Shown in pieces: positions 36,701 to 47,965 of a stretch of DNA of 64,000 nt. The notes below the pieces were generated by a model. It did not search any database and was not told the DNA's origin. It worked only from the letters and a program-made list of their open reading frames with translations. Positions within the stretch are counted from its first letter, which is position 1. Every line of letters begins with the position of its first letter. The translations under genes and the position numbers were made by a program. Source of the stretch: Metellina segmentata (taxonomy: Eukaryota > Arthropoda > Arachnida > Araneae > Tetragnathidae); assembly GCA_947359465.1 (NCBI GenBank), contig OX375875.1, forward strand, positions 15,649,439 through 15,713,438. Reading direction: 5' to 3'.

Positions 36701-39700
36701 TTTACCTTTTATCCACCTACAAATATGTTGCTGAAACCCAGGAATTGTAACAAATCTTTATTTTGGGTTGTGAGTGGTAAGAAGCTCTAACTTCCAAGTA
36801 GAAGATAAGAACATGGAAAGATTTCTAAAGAAGTGCACACTGAAAGTGCACATCTGACACAGCTATTGAAGCGGATTGATTGTCCATCTCTTGAAAATGT
36901 TGTAGAGTAACAATAAGTGTACCTCATAAAACTAATCTGAATAAAGATGCGAAATCCCTGTTTAGTGATATTTTGTGAGAAGCAGACAATGAAAGGTAAG
37001 CAGAATTTGAGGAGGAATTTCATGAAGCCCTAAGCAAAGTGGGCCTGATGGAATAAATATGAACTGAAGAGGTCACATGTTGATTGACCTTTGATTCACG
37101 TCAAGTTACCAACCTTTTCTAGGAATTTCTCGTCATGATCTGTTTGTTTCCAAGTGTTGTTCTCCTAGTTTCCTAGACCATGTAAGAGAACCAGAGCTAA
37201 GGGTAAAATCTGGGAAAGCCTATTATGTAATCCGGTCCCAATGGATCTCCCCAGGCGGATCTTTATGGCCAACTTCAGAATTTTAAACGGACATGACCAT
37301 CTCCAAGGACATCTCCACCGTATTGGTGTGAAAGACATTCCTGACTGCCCTCAGTGTTCCACTGGAGAGACTATGAATTTTAGCCACTTGACAGTTTGTG
37401 CTACTATGTCCAACTCAAATTTTAATGTTCTACCTCTTGACAACTATATTTCAAAGACTAGTTTATATTGGGCTGCATGAAGGGAAATGGTCAATATGAC
37501 CCATTCCTGAACGTAATTAAAAAAAAAATCATGTGTTTGTTTCACGCAACAGTTCATAATAATAATGCACTTTTCAAGGACCAAAAATTGCAGTACCTCA
37601 ATTCCTCATTGAGAGGCTGAACAGCAATCAGGATTCCCATTTTATTTCAGAAATAAAATTCGCTGACTTTTCCAGGTTTTCCAGACAAATTTTTACAAAA
37701 TTCCAGGTAACACTTAAGCAATTCACAACATTTTTAAGTTGAAAAACAAAGAAATAATTCAGTATTCAATAGCCAATAACAAAAACCAATTTAAGAATTA
37801 TACACCATAAAAATTAATGCACAAACTTAATGCATAAACTTAATGCACAAAAGCACAAGTAATTTTGCATTAAAATAACTTATTCTAATAATTCAATATA
37901 GATGGACTTAAAAATAAATTTGTGGTTTAACGTATCATAAGCATGAAATTATCCAATTTAAGCCGGTGGACGAAACAAAATTCTTTAGCTGTTAACTATT
38001 AGTTTTCTTTTAAATATTAGTTCTTTCTTTTAAATATTAGTCCTTTCTTTTAAAATAAGATAAAAAATTAAATTCATAAAATAAAGTTATCTGAAACAAT
38101 GTATTAATCTTAATGGCAAATTTTCTACATAGCATCTGAGAAGCCATGATCAATAATTTTCCAGGTTTTAGACAAAAATTCATAATTTTCCCCCAACAAC
38201 TTCTAATCTTTTTTTTTTTTTAATTAAATTTTTTGACAGTTCTAGGTTTTTCCTAACCCGTGGGAACCCTGAACGATGCTTCTTCAAGTCATGAGCACTG
38301 CAGATGCAAATTACAAGAAAGGTTGGGCAGGTAGGTATTTTAATTAATGTCGTACTTGAGCAACACAACTGACTATGGCCAATGGTCCGGGATCAATCCC
38401 AATTGAAAAGATCGGTAACAACACCAGGTAATTTTGAACCACAATCGGAGGACGAGGCAACACCTGAGTTGGTACCCCACTCTCCAAACTTCAACACCAT
38501 ACCAACGTGAGAACATTTGAGTCCGACAGATTTATCCTGCACCAGCCCCTTTAGTACACATTGGTCTTTGGTGGGATTTGACCTTGCAACCCTCCAGTTA
38601 TTAATCCCTTACTCTTTCAACAGGACTATCGCTGTCCCAACAAAGCTTGGGAATCTCAATCGACTCCAAAATGAGCCAAATTACTAAAGCACTTCTTGGA
38701 TAGACATTGCAATCAACAAAGACTACAGAGTGAATCAGCAACACAATTTAGAAGATAAGAGGATGTTTCCAATAAATGTGTTAAAAGTCTAAAATTCTGA
38801 AGCAGCCAGTAGAGTTTTGGGTTGCAATTCTAGTTCGTATTTTAAGAGTGGTTGCATGTATATACTGATCGTTCTGCCACAGCATCCTCCGGTAGGGCTG
38901 GAGCTGGTGCTTATTCCAAGTTTTTCAAACTTCAGAACCTCTCAGAGCTTATTGGTGAAATCCCTCACAAAAACATTGTCTTCCTCATTGACTCTCAGTC
39001 TGCAATACAGGTCATAACTGAATATAGTCTATACCCATCAGAAATCGAGTTTGAATTTAAACTGTGTATAGACTCAATTCTTGGTACTGGAAGAGAGGTC
39101 CTTCAATGAATTCCTAGCCATTGTGACATCTATGGAAAGGAGCAAGCCGACATTTTGGCTAAGGAGGCTTCGACTTACCATCCACCTCGTCTCCCAACTC
39201 CTCTTTAAAATGTCAAGTGCCTTCTCAGAGACAATATCCGACATAAAGGAATTTCTACTCTTAGAGAGTTGGCAGAGAGAAAGTCTTGGACATATCTATT
39301 TGATAACCAGAAGCGCACACAGCTTACCCTCCTTCCTAGAGTCGAGGGGGTAGCGTGTTTTAGAGTCATCAACAAACATTAATTGCAAGCCCAATTATTT
39401 AGGATTGGATTTACTGATTCTCCACTCTGCAATACTATGCACATGACTGGGGAGCACCTTTTCAGTTGCCTGTCGATGCTTGATGTTCGCTCTTGTGATG
39501 ACTTTAGAGCTCTTAACCTTCAAGGGGCCCACCTTTCTACTACACTGACAAGCCAAAACATTATGATTATCCCCACATTTTTCAATGAACTCATCTGGAG
39601 AGCACGTGATTAAGTGAGAATGGCATTTAACTGCTGTTGGAGAAGGTAAATAATCATTCTTGCACTTACTTTTGCGAGTGATGGGAAAGGCTGCTGATCT

Positions 39701-42700
39701 AAGTGAATTTAATAGAGGGCAGATCGTAATGGCCCAAAGACTCGGAACGAGTATCACCCAAACTGTGCGACAGGTAGGTTGTTCATAATCTGCCGTTGTT
39801 AGTATTCATGCAAAGTGGATAAATGACAGTGATACCAGCAGTAGACGGCAAGATGTTGGTCATCAATGCATCATCAAAGAAAAAGGACTCCGGAGACTGT
39901 CCCGCTCGGTAGAGCAAAATTGGCGCAAGACAGTAGCTCAGCTGACAGCCCAATACAATGCATGTCCAAGCGCAAGTGTTTCGGAACACACAGCTCAGCA
40001 GACACTATTGGATAGGGAACTGTGCAGTAGATGTCCCACTTGTTTGCCTCTGTGGACCAAGTGTCGTCAACTACGCCTACAGTGGGCCTGTGAATATTGA
40101 GACTCGACCATGCATGAGTGGAAGAGAGTTGCCTAGTCAGATGAATCCTGATTTCTCATTCATTACATCGATGGTCGTGTCAGGTTACACCATCTGCCAG
40201 GCAAACAGTTGCTCTCCTCTTGTACAGCAGGTCATACACAGGCTGGTGGTGGCGGTATTATGCTTTGGGAGACGTTATCATGGACGACTCTGGGACCCAT
40301 AGTTGTGGTAGAACAGACCACGAACGCTGCAAACTATCTAAGCATCATTGCGGATCAGTTGCACCCTTACACGTCGTCTGTCTTCCCAATTGGAATCTTC
40401 CAGCAGGACAATGCCCCGTGTCACGGCTTGGATTGTGTTTGTTAGAGTGGTTCAAGGAGCATATTGATGAATTCCACTTAATGTCCTGGCCACCTATTTA
40501 GCCAGATCATTTGGGGTGTCATAGAGCGGCAGCTCAAAGCTCAAACACCACCATGTCCGAATATCTTGACTTTGCATGACCGCTGCTTAGACATTTGTAC
40601 AACCTGTCTCTAGACATGTACCAAGAACTTGTGGCATCTATGCACAGGCGAGTTGCAGCAGTTTTGCAGGCCAAAGGAAACTCAACGCATTTTTGAGTAG
40701 GTGGTCATGTTTTGGCTCTTCAGTGTATATTGGACTGCAAGACGCCGCATGTCTGAGAAGACAATAGCAGGTGTAATTTTAAATATATATACAGTGATCT
40801 CTCACTTATACACGCTCTCTTTTATGCACGTTTTTCAGTTATACGCATTTTTTTCGCGGTCCCGGCCATGAATATAGGAAAACAATGATAACTCTTATTC
40901 ATTTATACGCCACAATAAAAAAGCAGCTCTCACTTATGCGCGTTGCAAAAAAATTTTCAGTTCAAAAGTAGTTTCCTCAAGTCAGGTGTTGCTTATCGCA
41001 AAAACTTTTCCTTTTTTGTTCTGCTTCTAGGAATGTATTCCCTCGCCCTTCCCTTATCGTTTGGATTCCCGGAACATATTCCTCTACCATATACACGGGT
41101 GTACCAGAGGGGTCTTGTGACTGACGGCAGTAAAAGTCGCATTTATACAGCAGCCAATTAGAGTGGTTAGTACGGTACGTACCACGTGACATTGATCGCT
41201 AACGAAAGAACCTTCTTTGGAGTTCGGGTTAGATGGTATCGTTTTAAAACGGCAAAATGAACAAAATTGTAGCTTTCGTTTAAAAAATGGCTGTTATAAA
41301 AAAATTCGAAGAAAATCCTTGCAACTCGATAAAAGCTTTAGCGAAGCATTTTAATGTTCCAGAGTCGACATTGAGAGGGATTTTAAAAATTCAAGAGCCG
41401 ATTATAGTCGCTCATCGAGAATGTGGAATTCAGTCGAAGAAAAGAAGCAGAATTCAAGGTGGAAAGTTCGAAGAATTTGAGAAGGTTTTGTAGCTATGGT
41501 TTAAAGAAGCTCGTCAATCGAACATTCCTGTTAACGTTGAGCTTCTAAGGGAGAAGGCCGTACAATTGTCAAAGAGCTTTGAAATGGAAAACTTTTCTGC
41601 ATCACATGGATGGTTTGAAAAATTCAAAAATAGGCATGGCTTGTCAACTCATGTCCTTTCTGGGGAAAGTGCGAGTGTCAATGAAAACACTGTAGAACAA
41701 TGGAAAGAAGACTTGGCTACTTTATTAAACAGATAAGAACCGAAAAACATCTACAATTCTGACGAAACTGGACTTTTTTATAAATTGATGCCCGACAGAA
41801 CCTTAACATTCAAGGGAGAACCATGCCATAGTGGAAAAAAAAGTATAGAAAGACTAACTGCCTTGCTGTGTTGCAACGCTGATGGTTCAGAAAAATTCCC
41901 GCCATTGGTCATTGGCAGATAAAAAAAAACTCGCTGTTTTAAGAACGTGGAGAAGCGTCCTTGCGACTGCACTAGCAACAAAACAGCGTGGACGACATCG
42001 CATATTTTCTTGGATTTCCTTCAAATATTCGACAGGAAAATGCAAAAAGAAAAACGGAAATTTCTGTTATTCATGGATCAGTGTCCTGCTCACCCACAAG
42101 ATCTTCCAACTTTCAATAACACGAAAGTTGTGTTTTTCCTGCAAATTGCACGTGCAAAATTCAACCTTTGGATCTGAGTGTCATCCGTTGTGTGAAAGTG
42201 CACTACAGAAAAACTTTAATCCTTCGACTTCTGGCTACATCAGAAACAAAACGTGCATTAAAAGACGAATTGAAGCAAATTACCGTCCTTGATGCAATTC
42301 ATACGTTGTGTTCATCATGGAGAAACGTTACTGACAAGTGCATTAAAAGCTGCTTTAAGAAAGCAGGATTTTCGTTTCCAGCCGAAAATGAATGTGAGGA
42401 GCTAGAAAATGAAAGTGAAAACTGTGAAAATGACATAAACGAAGAAGATTGGCATATTGTATCTGGTGGACTCGCTACGTGCACTACTTTCAACGATTTC
42501 GTTGATGCAGATGAAAATTTAATCATAGCTCAATTGCGAGAAATAGGAGACATTGCAGCCGAAATAAATGGTGGTGACGAAGATGAAGAGGACGACGATG
42601 ATGAAGATGTTGCAAAAGTTCTCCCGACTCACTCAGTAGCGTTTGAAGCTTTGGAAACTCTGTGTGACTATTTTCAGTTCAATTCTGGAAGTATATACAT

Positions 42701-45700
42701 AGTATTAACAATACACTGTATTGATTTTTCACTTTTAAGCTCCCTTTTGTGGTTTTTCACTTATACGCGTTTTTTACGCTGTCCCCAACGCCCGCGCATA
42801 AGTGAGAGATCACTGTATATATATATATATAAGTGTATTGCTTGATCCTGAAACCTCATGAGAATGGGAATTATCTCAACCCCAAGAAAGCAAAGGTGCA
42901 TTACAAAATTTCAAGAACCTTTAGGAAACTTGAACTTGTTTATGCAATTTATGATCAACCTGGAAAAATTTATATTCTTCTAGGTGCCAACATCTGGCCC
43001 AAAATCATTTTAAGCAATGAAAAACTAACAAGTGACAAAAGACTTGTTGCAACCAGAACTGTATTTGACTGGATAGTGACAAGAAAGTCCTATGTAAACC
43101 AGTTTAAGAATCATCCATCAAACCTAAGTCATTGTATCTTCAATGAAGCGTTATCCAGATTTCGGGAATAAGAATTATACTACCAAAAATTCAGAACATT
43201 GGAAAAACAGTGTGAAGAAGCATTTGTGTTGAAAACTTCCATGGTTCATATACCATTGAAGGCAAAGTCAACACAACTTAGGAATTCTTGTGCAGCAGCA
43301 GTAAAATTACTGGAAAGAATTGAGAAGTGCTTCGAATATCAGCCTCAAGGGGAATTGTACAAACAATTCATGGAAAAATATGTCACAGGTCATTTTCAAT
43401 AAATCCAGTTCCTTCACGAAGTTAATAATTTTACACTGGACTTTGACCAATAACCACGCTATCATTGTTATTAAGAAATTACCAATTAAAAGGTTTGTAA
43501 AATAAATTCCCAAATGTGCATTTACATTGTTTTTATGCAGGACTCCAGCAAATGTTAACTGTTATTTAAAGAAACGTCTGAATTCTGTCAACACACAAAG
43601 CTGTGTGTCAAATTCTAAAAAAACTGCCCAACATGCATCAGGCATTGTGCAACTGCAGCATGTTGGGCAGTTTCTACCATTAAAATTGGCATAAATAATT
43701 GGAGATTTGCCCCAGCTCAAGTGCAAGTATCTAGCTAGTACCTAGTTAACCAGGGCATAAGATTTTAGTGTGCTGTATCAGGCAGGGACCACCTTAAATT
43801 CATGACTATCAACGACCCCTGTCCCCAGACAGTCAGTCTTTGGACACAGATGGAATGACTCCTTTGACAATTGGTCATTTTCAGATTAAAGGTAGTGCTC
43901 TAGCTTCAGTTCCTGGGACATTCTTGTAATGAGCTAACAAATGAGTTGTCACTTTGGCAGTTGCTTCAAAGACTTCATCAGCATTTTTGCAGGCATTAGA
44001 GCTTAAAATTCCTCTCTTGGCAAAAGGCATGGCCCAGTGGCTTTTCAGGTAGCAAAATTTTGAAATTGGAGACTTAGTGGTGATACAAGATAACGATTTA
44101 TCTCCAGTAAAATGCAGGCTAAGTCACGTGAGGATTATTTCCAGGGTAATATAATTTCGTGCGAGTTGTGGATCTCGAGACTGCTAAAGGCACACATTCA
44201 GCTATCCAATTTCAAAATTTTGTTTGTTGCCCAACAAATGTTTACTTCTCTATGGTAGGTAAGTATTTTAATTAACATCGCACTGGAGCAATACAACAGG
44301 CTATTAGTGACGGTTTGAAACCAATCCCCAAAGGGAAAGATCCAAGAACAACGCTACGTAAATTTGAGCCGAGGCTGACATTCCACTCTCCAAGCTTACA
44401 CACCAAGCCAACATGAGGACACTTGAGGTAGCGACAGATTTAACATGCACCAGCCCCCTTTTTACATGATGATTGTTGGTTGGATTCAAACTCGCAACCC
44501 TCTGGTTTCTAATCCTTTACTTTCCACATAGCTAACCATGCCCTTGACTTCTCTGGGATATTGGAACTGTTTGTAATTAACTAAAAATACTTAATTATTC
44601 TTTCTATTAATAATATTCTATATTTTTCCATTGAACATTTAGTACAGGCCGTCAATAGACATGCATTAACAATGTTGTTACGATATTACCAATTATAAAC
44701 TTTTCACAATAAATCGGTGGTCTAAAAGTGAAACTGCTACCTCAACTTTTTAGCATTAAGGAAGGAATTTCTTTGTGGTAGACAGTCAAGATAATTTCAA
44801 AAACGTCTTGCTCTTAGTTATGGTCTATGAAATTCATCTTCATCACAATTGGATACCAGTTTTGTGTCTGAACAAGACCGAAATGTTAATGCTGGCGAAT
44901 ATTGGTCATACTTTTGAATGGGTTCTCAATATTAAGCTCTGTCTTCCCTTGTGTTTTGATAGTTTTCTTGCATTGCTTACAGCTCTGAGATGTACTAATG
45001 AATGAATATGCCATTCAAAATGCATTATTGCGTATACCACTAAAAATGCACTCTTTGCAGCAAGAAGTACCAAATGTTTTCCCTTTCCAGCACCGAAGAG
45101 TAGGCAAAAATAAAAAAATCGAAAAGAGACAAATGGATTTATGCTATCTATGATTACTAGGATTACTAGAAAAAAAACGTTTCAAATTTGCAAATACAGG
45201 CAGGTGCCTCTTTTAGTTCTTGAAGGATAATTTTCAGATTCTTAACTCTTCATAAAAATACATGATGTTTAGCTATATATAAATGATCAATATAGCTTTC
45301 TAATGTGGAGGAAGTGCTTTGATTGCCAAATTATAGAATCAAAATCTTGAAAAAAATAGATTCGTTAATTGAAGAAAATATGCAAGCTTCTTGTTTCGTG
45401 AGGAGCTTTCAATAAAATACATAAAACATTTGTCTTTCATTCCTGTGTTTTCAAGCCATCACTAATAAAACCATTGCAAATGTCTAAACTATTACCAATC
45501 AGTTTTACAAGAACAAATTAAACCTAATTGATAGCTTTGTAATGTTACCTGCAAAGCTTCTTCGTATAACTCAGGTGAGGCTTCTTGTAGAGCATCTAAA
45601 GCTTTTTCTTGAGCAGATACAACTTGCTGAATTGCATGCATTTCAGCTACATGCTGTTTTCTTTTGAATATAGCCCAAAGCTGTTTCAATTCAGCTCGCT

Positions 45701-47066
45701 CAATTATTTCATCTTCTGTCAAAACTGTTGGAGATCTCAACCGATCGCTATAAGAGGTGATAAATAGTTTTAGTGCCATAAAATAATATTAATTTTAATA
45801 TATGAGAGTGACTCGAATTTCTAGAAGGATACAATAGGTATAAAAAAAACCTGGTGGAGTGGTAGCAAATGGAACAGTGGATGATTTCTCGCCAAAGTGG
45901 CAACCTTCAATTTATATTGTTGTTAAGGCAACCCTATTTAAAAGTTTAAAACTGAAGACTATTAACGTCACCATCTTGGTTTGGCGACAAAAAAAAACGC
46001 CTTGGCGCTACTGTCCCGTTTGCTACTACTCCACCAAAAATCCAATAGACCTGATAGGAAAAGTGAATTGTATGAAGTTATGACAAAAACTGAACATTTT
46101 CATTAACTTTTTAACAATAAAAGCTTAAATCTTTCAAATCAAATCATAAAATAATCTTTTCAAAATTTTAACTGTTGAAAGAAATTGTACATTAATCAGT
46201 TAGCGATAGCATTAATAAAAATTTTCGTTATAAAGGTACTGTTAATCAATTTCAAAACATATTTTTTTATATAAGTGTGTACGAACATGCAATGAAATTA
46301 ATAAATTGGTTCACGACTTGGATGACAATATTCTCTTTCACTGGCCTTTTTTTCCCATAAAGGACATTGTGATATCTGGCCGCTGTTGGCGATCAATTTA
46401 GGAGAGTTCTTGGTGACTATCCTCCCTTCGTGGAAGGGTTGCCATAGAGAATATTGACAGTCGGATACTTGTCTCGATTGAAAGAGGTTGTGTTTTGTTT
46501 TTGAGGTGCAATGTACTGCACCGGATGAAATGATATTCGTTCATGTCTTTTTTTTTTTATCGTTTAAATAAATTGTTATTTTTTTTTTTACAATCTCGTG
46601 CTTGGTTATTGGAAGGGAAGAACATCACAGACATTTTTGTTTGGGTGCATTGCTTTTGCATTTCAGTTCTAGTTTTGCTTTATTAGTTCTAGTTTTGCAA
46701 CACTTACATTACTCGCTCATTACAGTTCACTGTTAGGAGGAAGAATAAACAATTGATTAGTCAGAATTTGTCATACAAGCAAATGTATTCAGAAAACTTA
46801 GGAATTGAAAATTATTACCGAAAACTACTTTGTCATCGATCATTATACATGCAATACATTATTTAGATTACTATTCTCAGTAATTTGGTAATACTTACCT
46901 GTCTCTCAACACTTTTTTTGGAAGTTCCAACTCAGATATGGGTTTAAATTGTTTGGACACTTTTTCTAATCTTCTAATGTCTCTCTGTATTCTTTTAATT
47001 TTTTTCTCAGCTCTCTCCCGTAAAACTTGAGGATCGATTCTTCTCTTCTTTCGAAGTGGTTCAGCC
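33580..47066 (-). CDS. MRPL40: mitochondrial ribosomal protein L40 (mL40), split gene, 5' exon not found
   Basis: mL40 is a protein of the large subunit of the mitochondrial ribosome. Three exons join on the minus strand: 46899-47066, 45549-45747 and 33580-33750, giving 178 residues and a TGA stop. The first reads AEPLRKKRRIDPQVLRERAE and ends KKVLRD; the second holds ELKQLWAIFKRKQHVAEMHA and ASPELYEEALQ; the third reads FKMIGPVETAPVDNFNYPDG, EYIDVTKVY and a lysine-rich end. These match the conserved parts of human and fly mL40 in order. Donors and acceptors are GT-AG, and the phases agree (AG|C for the first junction, codon boundary for the second). Exon 47066 starts with the third base of a codon, so at least one upstream exon with the mitochondrial targeting sequence is missing from my model. 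Introns are 1,151 and 11,798 bp. Confidence 0.92.
33963..34545 (+). pseudogene. LINE fragment: RNase H and C-terminal region
   Basis: The first part reads DSTAAIQALTDRNRA and VLQWIPSHCGIKSNEEADRL, a retroelement RNase H domain with its DS and HCG-x-x-x-NE-AD motifs. The second reads CFRLLTGHDYLQQHLHRIGV and CPLCCDG, the Cys-rich end found after RNase H in some LINE families of the I/Jockey group. A stop separates them at about 34275. Two related fragments are at 37170-37480 and 38815-40775. All lie in the large intron of MRPL40. Confidence 0.78.
34546..35202. other. MRPL40: intronic non-coding AT-rich sequence
   Basis: Nothing else is supported before the target duplication CTTATCAG at 35195-35202. 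Confidence 0.5.
35203..36002 (-). mobile_element. hAT-Ac-like deletion derivative, copy 1
   Basis: The ends read TAGGGCAACTTTTTTG and CAAAAAGTTGCCTTA, and CTTATCAG is duplicated on both sides (35195-35202 and 36003-36010). The phrase GTTGCATTTAT recurs many times near both ends. A transposase scrap on the minus strand reads KKVFVLTDESEINGQKYFNI followed by VGTLDNTEETCIINCRVC. A second copy in opposite orientation is at 47966-48756. It is intronic in MRPL40. Confidence 0.88.
36003..37169. other. MRPL40: intronic non-coding sequence
   Basis: No gene supported. A worn stretch near 36800-37060 may be retroelement-derived but no motif is firm. Confidence 0.45.
37170..37480 (+). pseudogene. LINE C-terminal fragment
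   Basis: MANFRILNGHDHLQGHLHRI followed by GVKDIPDCPQCSTGETMNFSH and, at the end, TSLYWAA matches the C-terminal Cys-His region of the RNase H-bearing LINE at 33963-34545. The RNase H part is absent. Confidence 0.75.
37481..38331. other. MRPL40: intronic non-coding AT-rich sequence
   Basis: Short repeats of TTAATGCACAAACTTAATGC-type wording occur near 37820, and TTTAAATATTAGT near 38010-38040. Nothing else. Confidence 0.5.
38332..38600 (-). mobile_element. old SINE copy (subfamily with CAGCCCCTTT)
   Basis: It follows the same 3' to head order as family A: AATTAATGTCGTACTTGAGC, AACACCTGAGTTGGTACC, GACAGATTTATCCTGCACCA. It shares CAGCCCCTTT and TGGTGGGATTTGA with the copy at 44256-44520, so the two form an older subfamily. 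Confidence 0.7.
38815..39542 (+). pseudogene. LINE fragment: RNase H and C-terminal region, cut by a Tc1
   Basis: RNase H motifs are readable as GCMYILI/VYTDRSATASSGRAGAGA, IVFLIDSQSAIQVI and IPSHCDIYGKEQADILAKEA. The C-terminal part reads LQAQLFRIGFTDSPLC and HMTGEHLFSCLS. At 39543 a Tc1 element interrupts it and the reading continues at 40728 with YWTARRRMSEKTIAGV. It is the longest of three related fragments in this intron. Confidence 0.8.
39543..40725 (+). mobile_element. Tc1-like DNA transposon, family B, near-complete
   Basis: Ends CACTGACAAGCCAAAACATT and the complementary TTGGCTCTTCAGTG carry TA on each side. Same family as 1513-3312. Removing it rejoins the LINE coding frame around LYWTARRR. 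Confidence 0.9.
39681..40696 (+). pseudogene. Tc1 family B transposase, several shifts
   Basis: It starts [20 protein letters not shown] (helix-turn-helix). Later blocks are GGIMLWETLSWTTLGPIVVV, NYLSIIADQLHPY and GIFQQDNAPCH with the second Asp. The third catalytic block is not clear, and the end reads LQAKGNSTHF before TGA at 40694-40696. Length without shifts would be about 338 residues, the usual size. At least three frame changes make it inactive. Confidence 0.82.
40728..40775 (+). pseudogene. distal end of the interrupted LINE fragment
   Basis: YWTARRRMSEKTIAGVI continues the C-terminal reading of 38815-39542 and resembles SLYWTPRQHITKK at the end of the fragment at 34.5 kb. Confidence 0.7.
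40792..42815 (+). mobile_element. pogo/Tigger DNA transposon
   Basis: Inverted ends CAGTGATCTCTCACTTATAC and GCATAAGTGAGAGATCACTG are flanked by TA. Subterminal repeats of CACTTATACGCG wording occur at both ends. One transposase gene lies inside on the same strand. The element sits in the MRPL40 intron next to the LINE fragment. Confidence 0.93.
41287..42700 (+). pseudogene. pogo/Tigger transposase, broken
   Basis: The N-terminal region has a psq-type HTH (KKFEENPCNSIKALAKHFNV followed by PESTLRGIL). A CENP-B-type HTH follows (ASHGWFEKFKNRHGL). The DDE core shows the first Asp in IYNSDETGLFYKLMPDRTL and the second in LLFMDQCPAHP. The acidic C-terminus reads GGDEDEEDDDDEDVAK. Stops lie at 41491-41493 and near 41735 and 41920, and shifts near 41940 and 42170. 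Length and order fit Tigger transposases. Function: excision and insertion of its own element at TA. Confidence 0.87.
42833..43420 (+). pseudogene. Bel/Pao retrotransposon fragment
   Basis: The phrase GKIYILLGANIWPKIILSNE with LVATRTVFDWIVT resembles the end of the Bel/Pao-type protease (DUF1758: IGAD…K…G.V…S.LV A..T.FGW). The next frame, CEEAFVLKTSMVHIPLKAKS then LYKQFMEKYVTGHFQ, fits the region just before the reverse transcriptase. The RT itself is absent and no LTR is seen. Similarity is moderate, so I call it with care. Confidence 0.55.
43421..44255. other. MRPL40: intronic non-coding sequence
   Basis: An inverted pair, CTGCCCAACATGC and GCATGTTGGGCAG (near 43625 and 43657), makes one hairpin. 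Nothing else is supported. Confidence 0.5.
44256..44520 (-). mobile_element. old SINE copy
   Basis: TTTTAATTAACATCGCACTG, AACAACGCTACGTAAATTTG and CGACAGATTTAACATGCACC follow the family order on the minus strand. Same subfamily as 38332-38600. Confidence 0.7.
44521..45548. other. MRPL40: intronic non-coding sequence
   Basis: No supported feature up to the splice donor at 45547-45548 (AC on the plus strand). Confidence 0.5.
45549..45747 (-). CDS. MRPL40: MRPL40 internal coding exon
   Basis: 199 bp: one base of a split Ser codon, then 66 codons to GCTTTGCAG|gtaac. The acceptor reads CTCTTATAG before CGATCGG. The central helix WAIFKRKQHVAEMHAIQQV is the best conserved part of the family. Confidence 0.93.
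45852..46036. mobile_element. short MITE in MRPL40 intron
   Basis: The ends TGGTGGAGTGGTAGCAAATG and the complement of GTTTGCTACTACTCCACCA pair over about 28 bp. No coding capacity and no clear target duplication. Confidence 0.7.
46899..47066 (-). CDS. MRPL40: MRPL40 upstream coding exon
   Basis: 168 bp. It begins with the last base of a codon, reads AEPLRKKRRIDPQ at the mature N-terminal region and ends GTGTTGAGAGACAG|gtaagt, a strong donor. The acceptor is TACATTTCAG. Confidence 0.92.
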
Positions 47067-47965
47067 CTGAAATGTATAGATTAAGCATATTACATCAGAA
47101 CCACAAAACATAGCCGTAACAAAAAAAAAATTAAAAGAGCTTATGCAAATGAAAACAAGTTAATTAACACTCAAGTTAGCTTGTTGTCTTGATGGGGTAT
47201 CTCGTCATTAGACGACCATGTTCCATCATTAGAAGAAAATTGACTATATCATGATGAACTAGATATGAGAAGAAAACTGCTGAGATTTTGATGGACAAGA
47301 TATTTTGCCATTAGAAAAAAATTGACCAGATCTAAAACTCATAATCATAAAAAATTGGCAAGATCTTAATGATGAGGTATCTCATCCAGAGCAAAATTGA
47401 TCAGATCTTGATGGACCAGGTATCTTGCCAAAATCAGTTGGAAGGGGAAAGAAAACAAAACCATAAACCTACTAAAAAGTCCCATTGGGAAAAACTTATC
47501 TTTCTTCACTCTCTCAAGCAACTCACACTACTTCATGTTTAGCTTTTTTCCACTGTACAGTAATAAATTGGGCTGAATAATAAGTCTACAAGGTGTTTTT
47601 AATGAAAAAGAAACAAGACTCCAAACGCTTCTTAAAAATTATAACCATTGTGACAGATAAAATGGTAGCGTAAAAGAACAAGATATTTGGTGTCATCACT
47701 ACAACATTTATTCTATATAGCATCCTACAGCTTAGCAGATATTTACAGCAAGGTTACAGATATTTTGGGACCGGAAGGGTTCAGCAAAGGTAAGCGAGCA
47801 TGTTCTCGCTCTCGGGTCTCTGGACAATTCTAGCGTCTTTCAGGTCGCCTTTGAACTGAAAAACAGAGGTGGATGGAATTTTGAGTGTTCTCATGGGGCT
47901 GGAGATTTATGAGATCGTAATGTCAGAGTAACGTCAGATAAGTCACCTCCAAAATAAGTCATAAC
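47067..47965. other. intronic or upstream non-coding sequence
   Basis: Several near-repeats of GATCTTGATGGACCAGGTAT wording lie at 47195-47420, a small degenerate tandem array. No gene supported. Confidence 0.45.
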
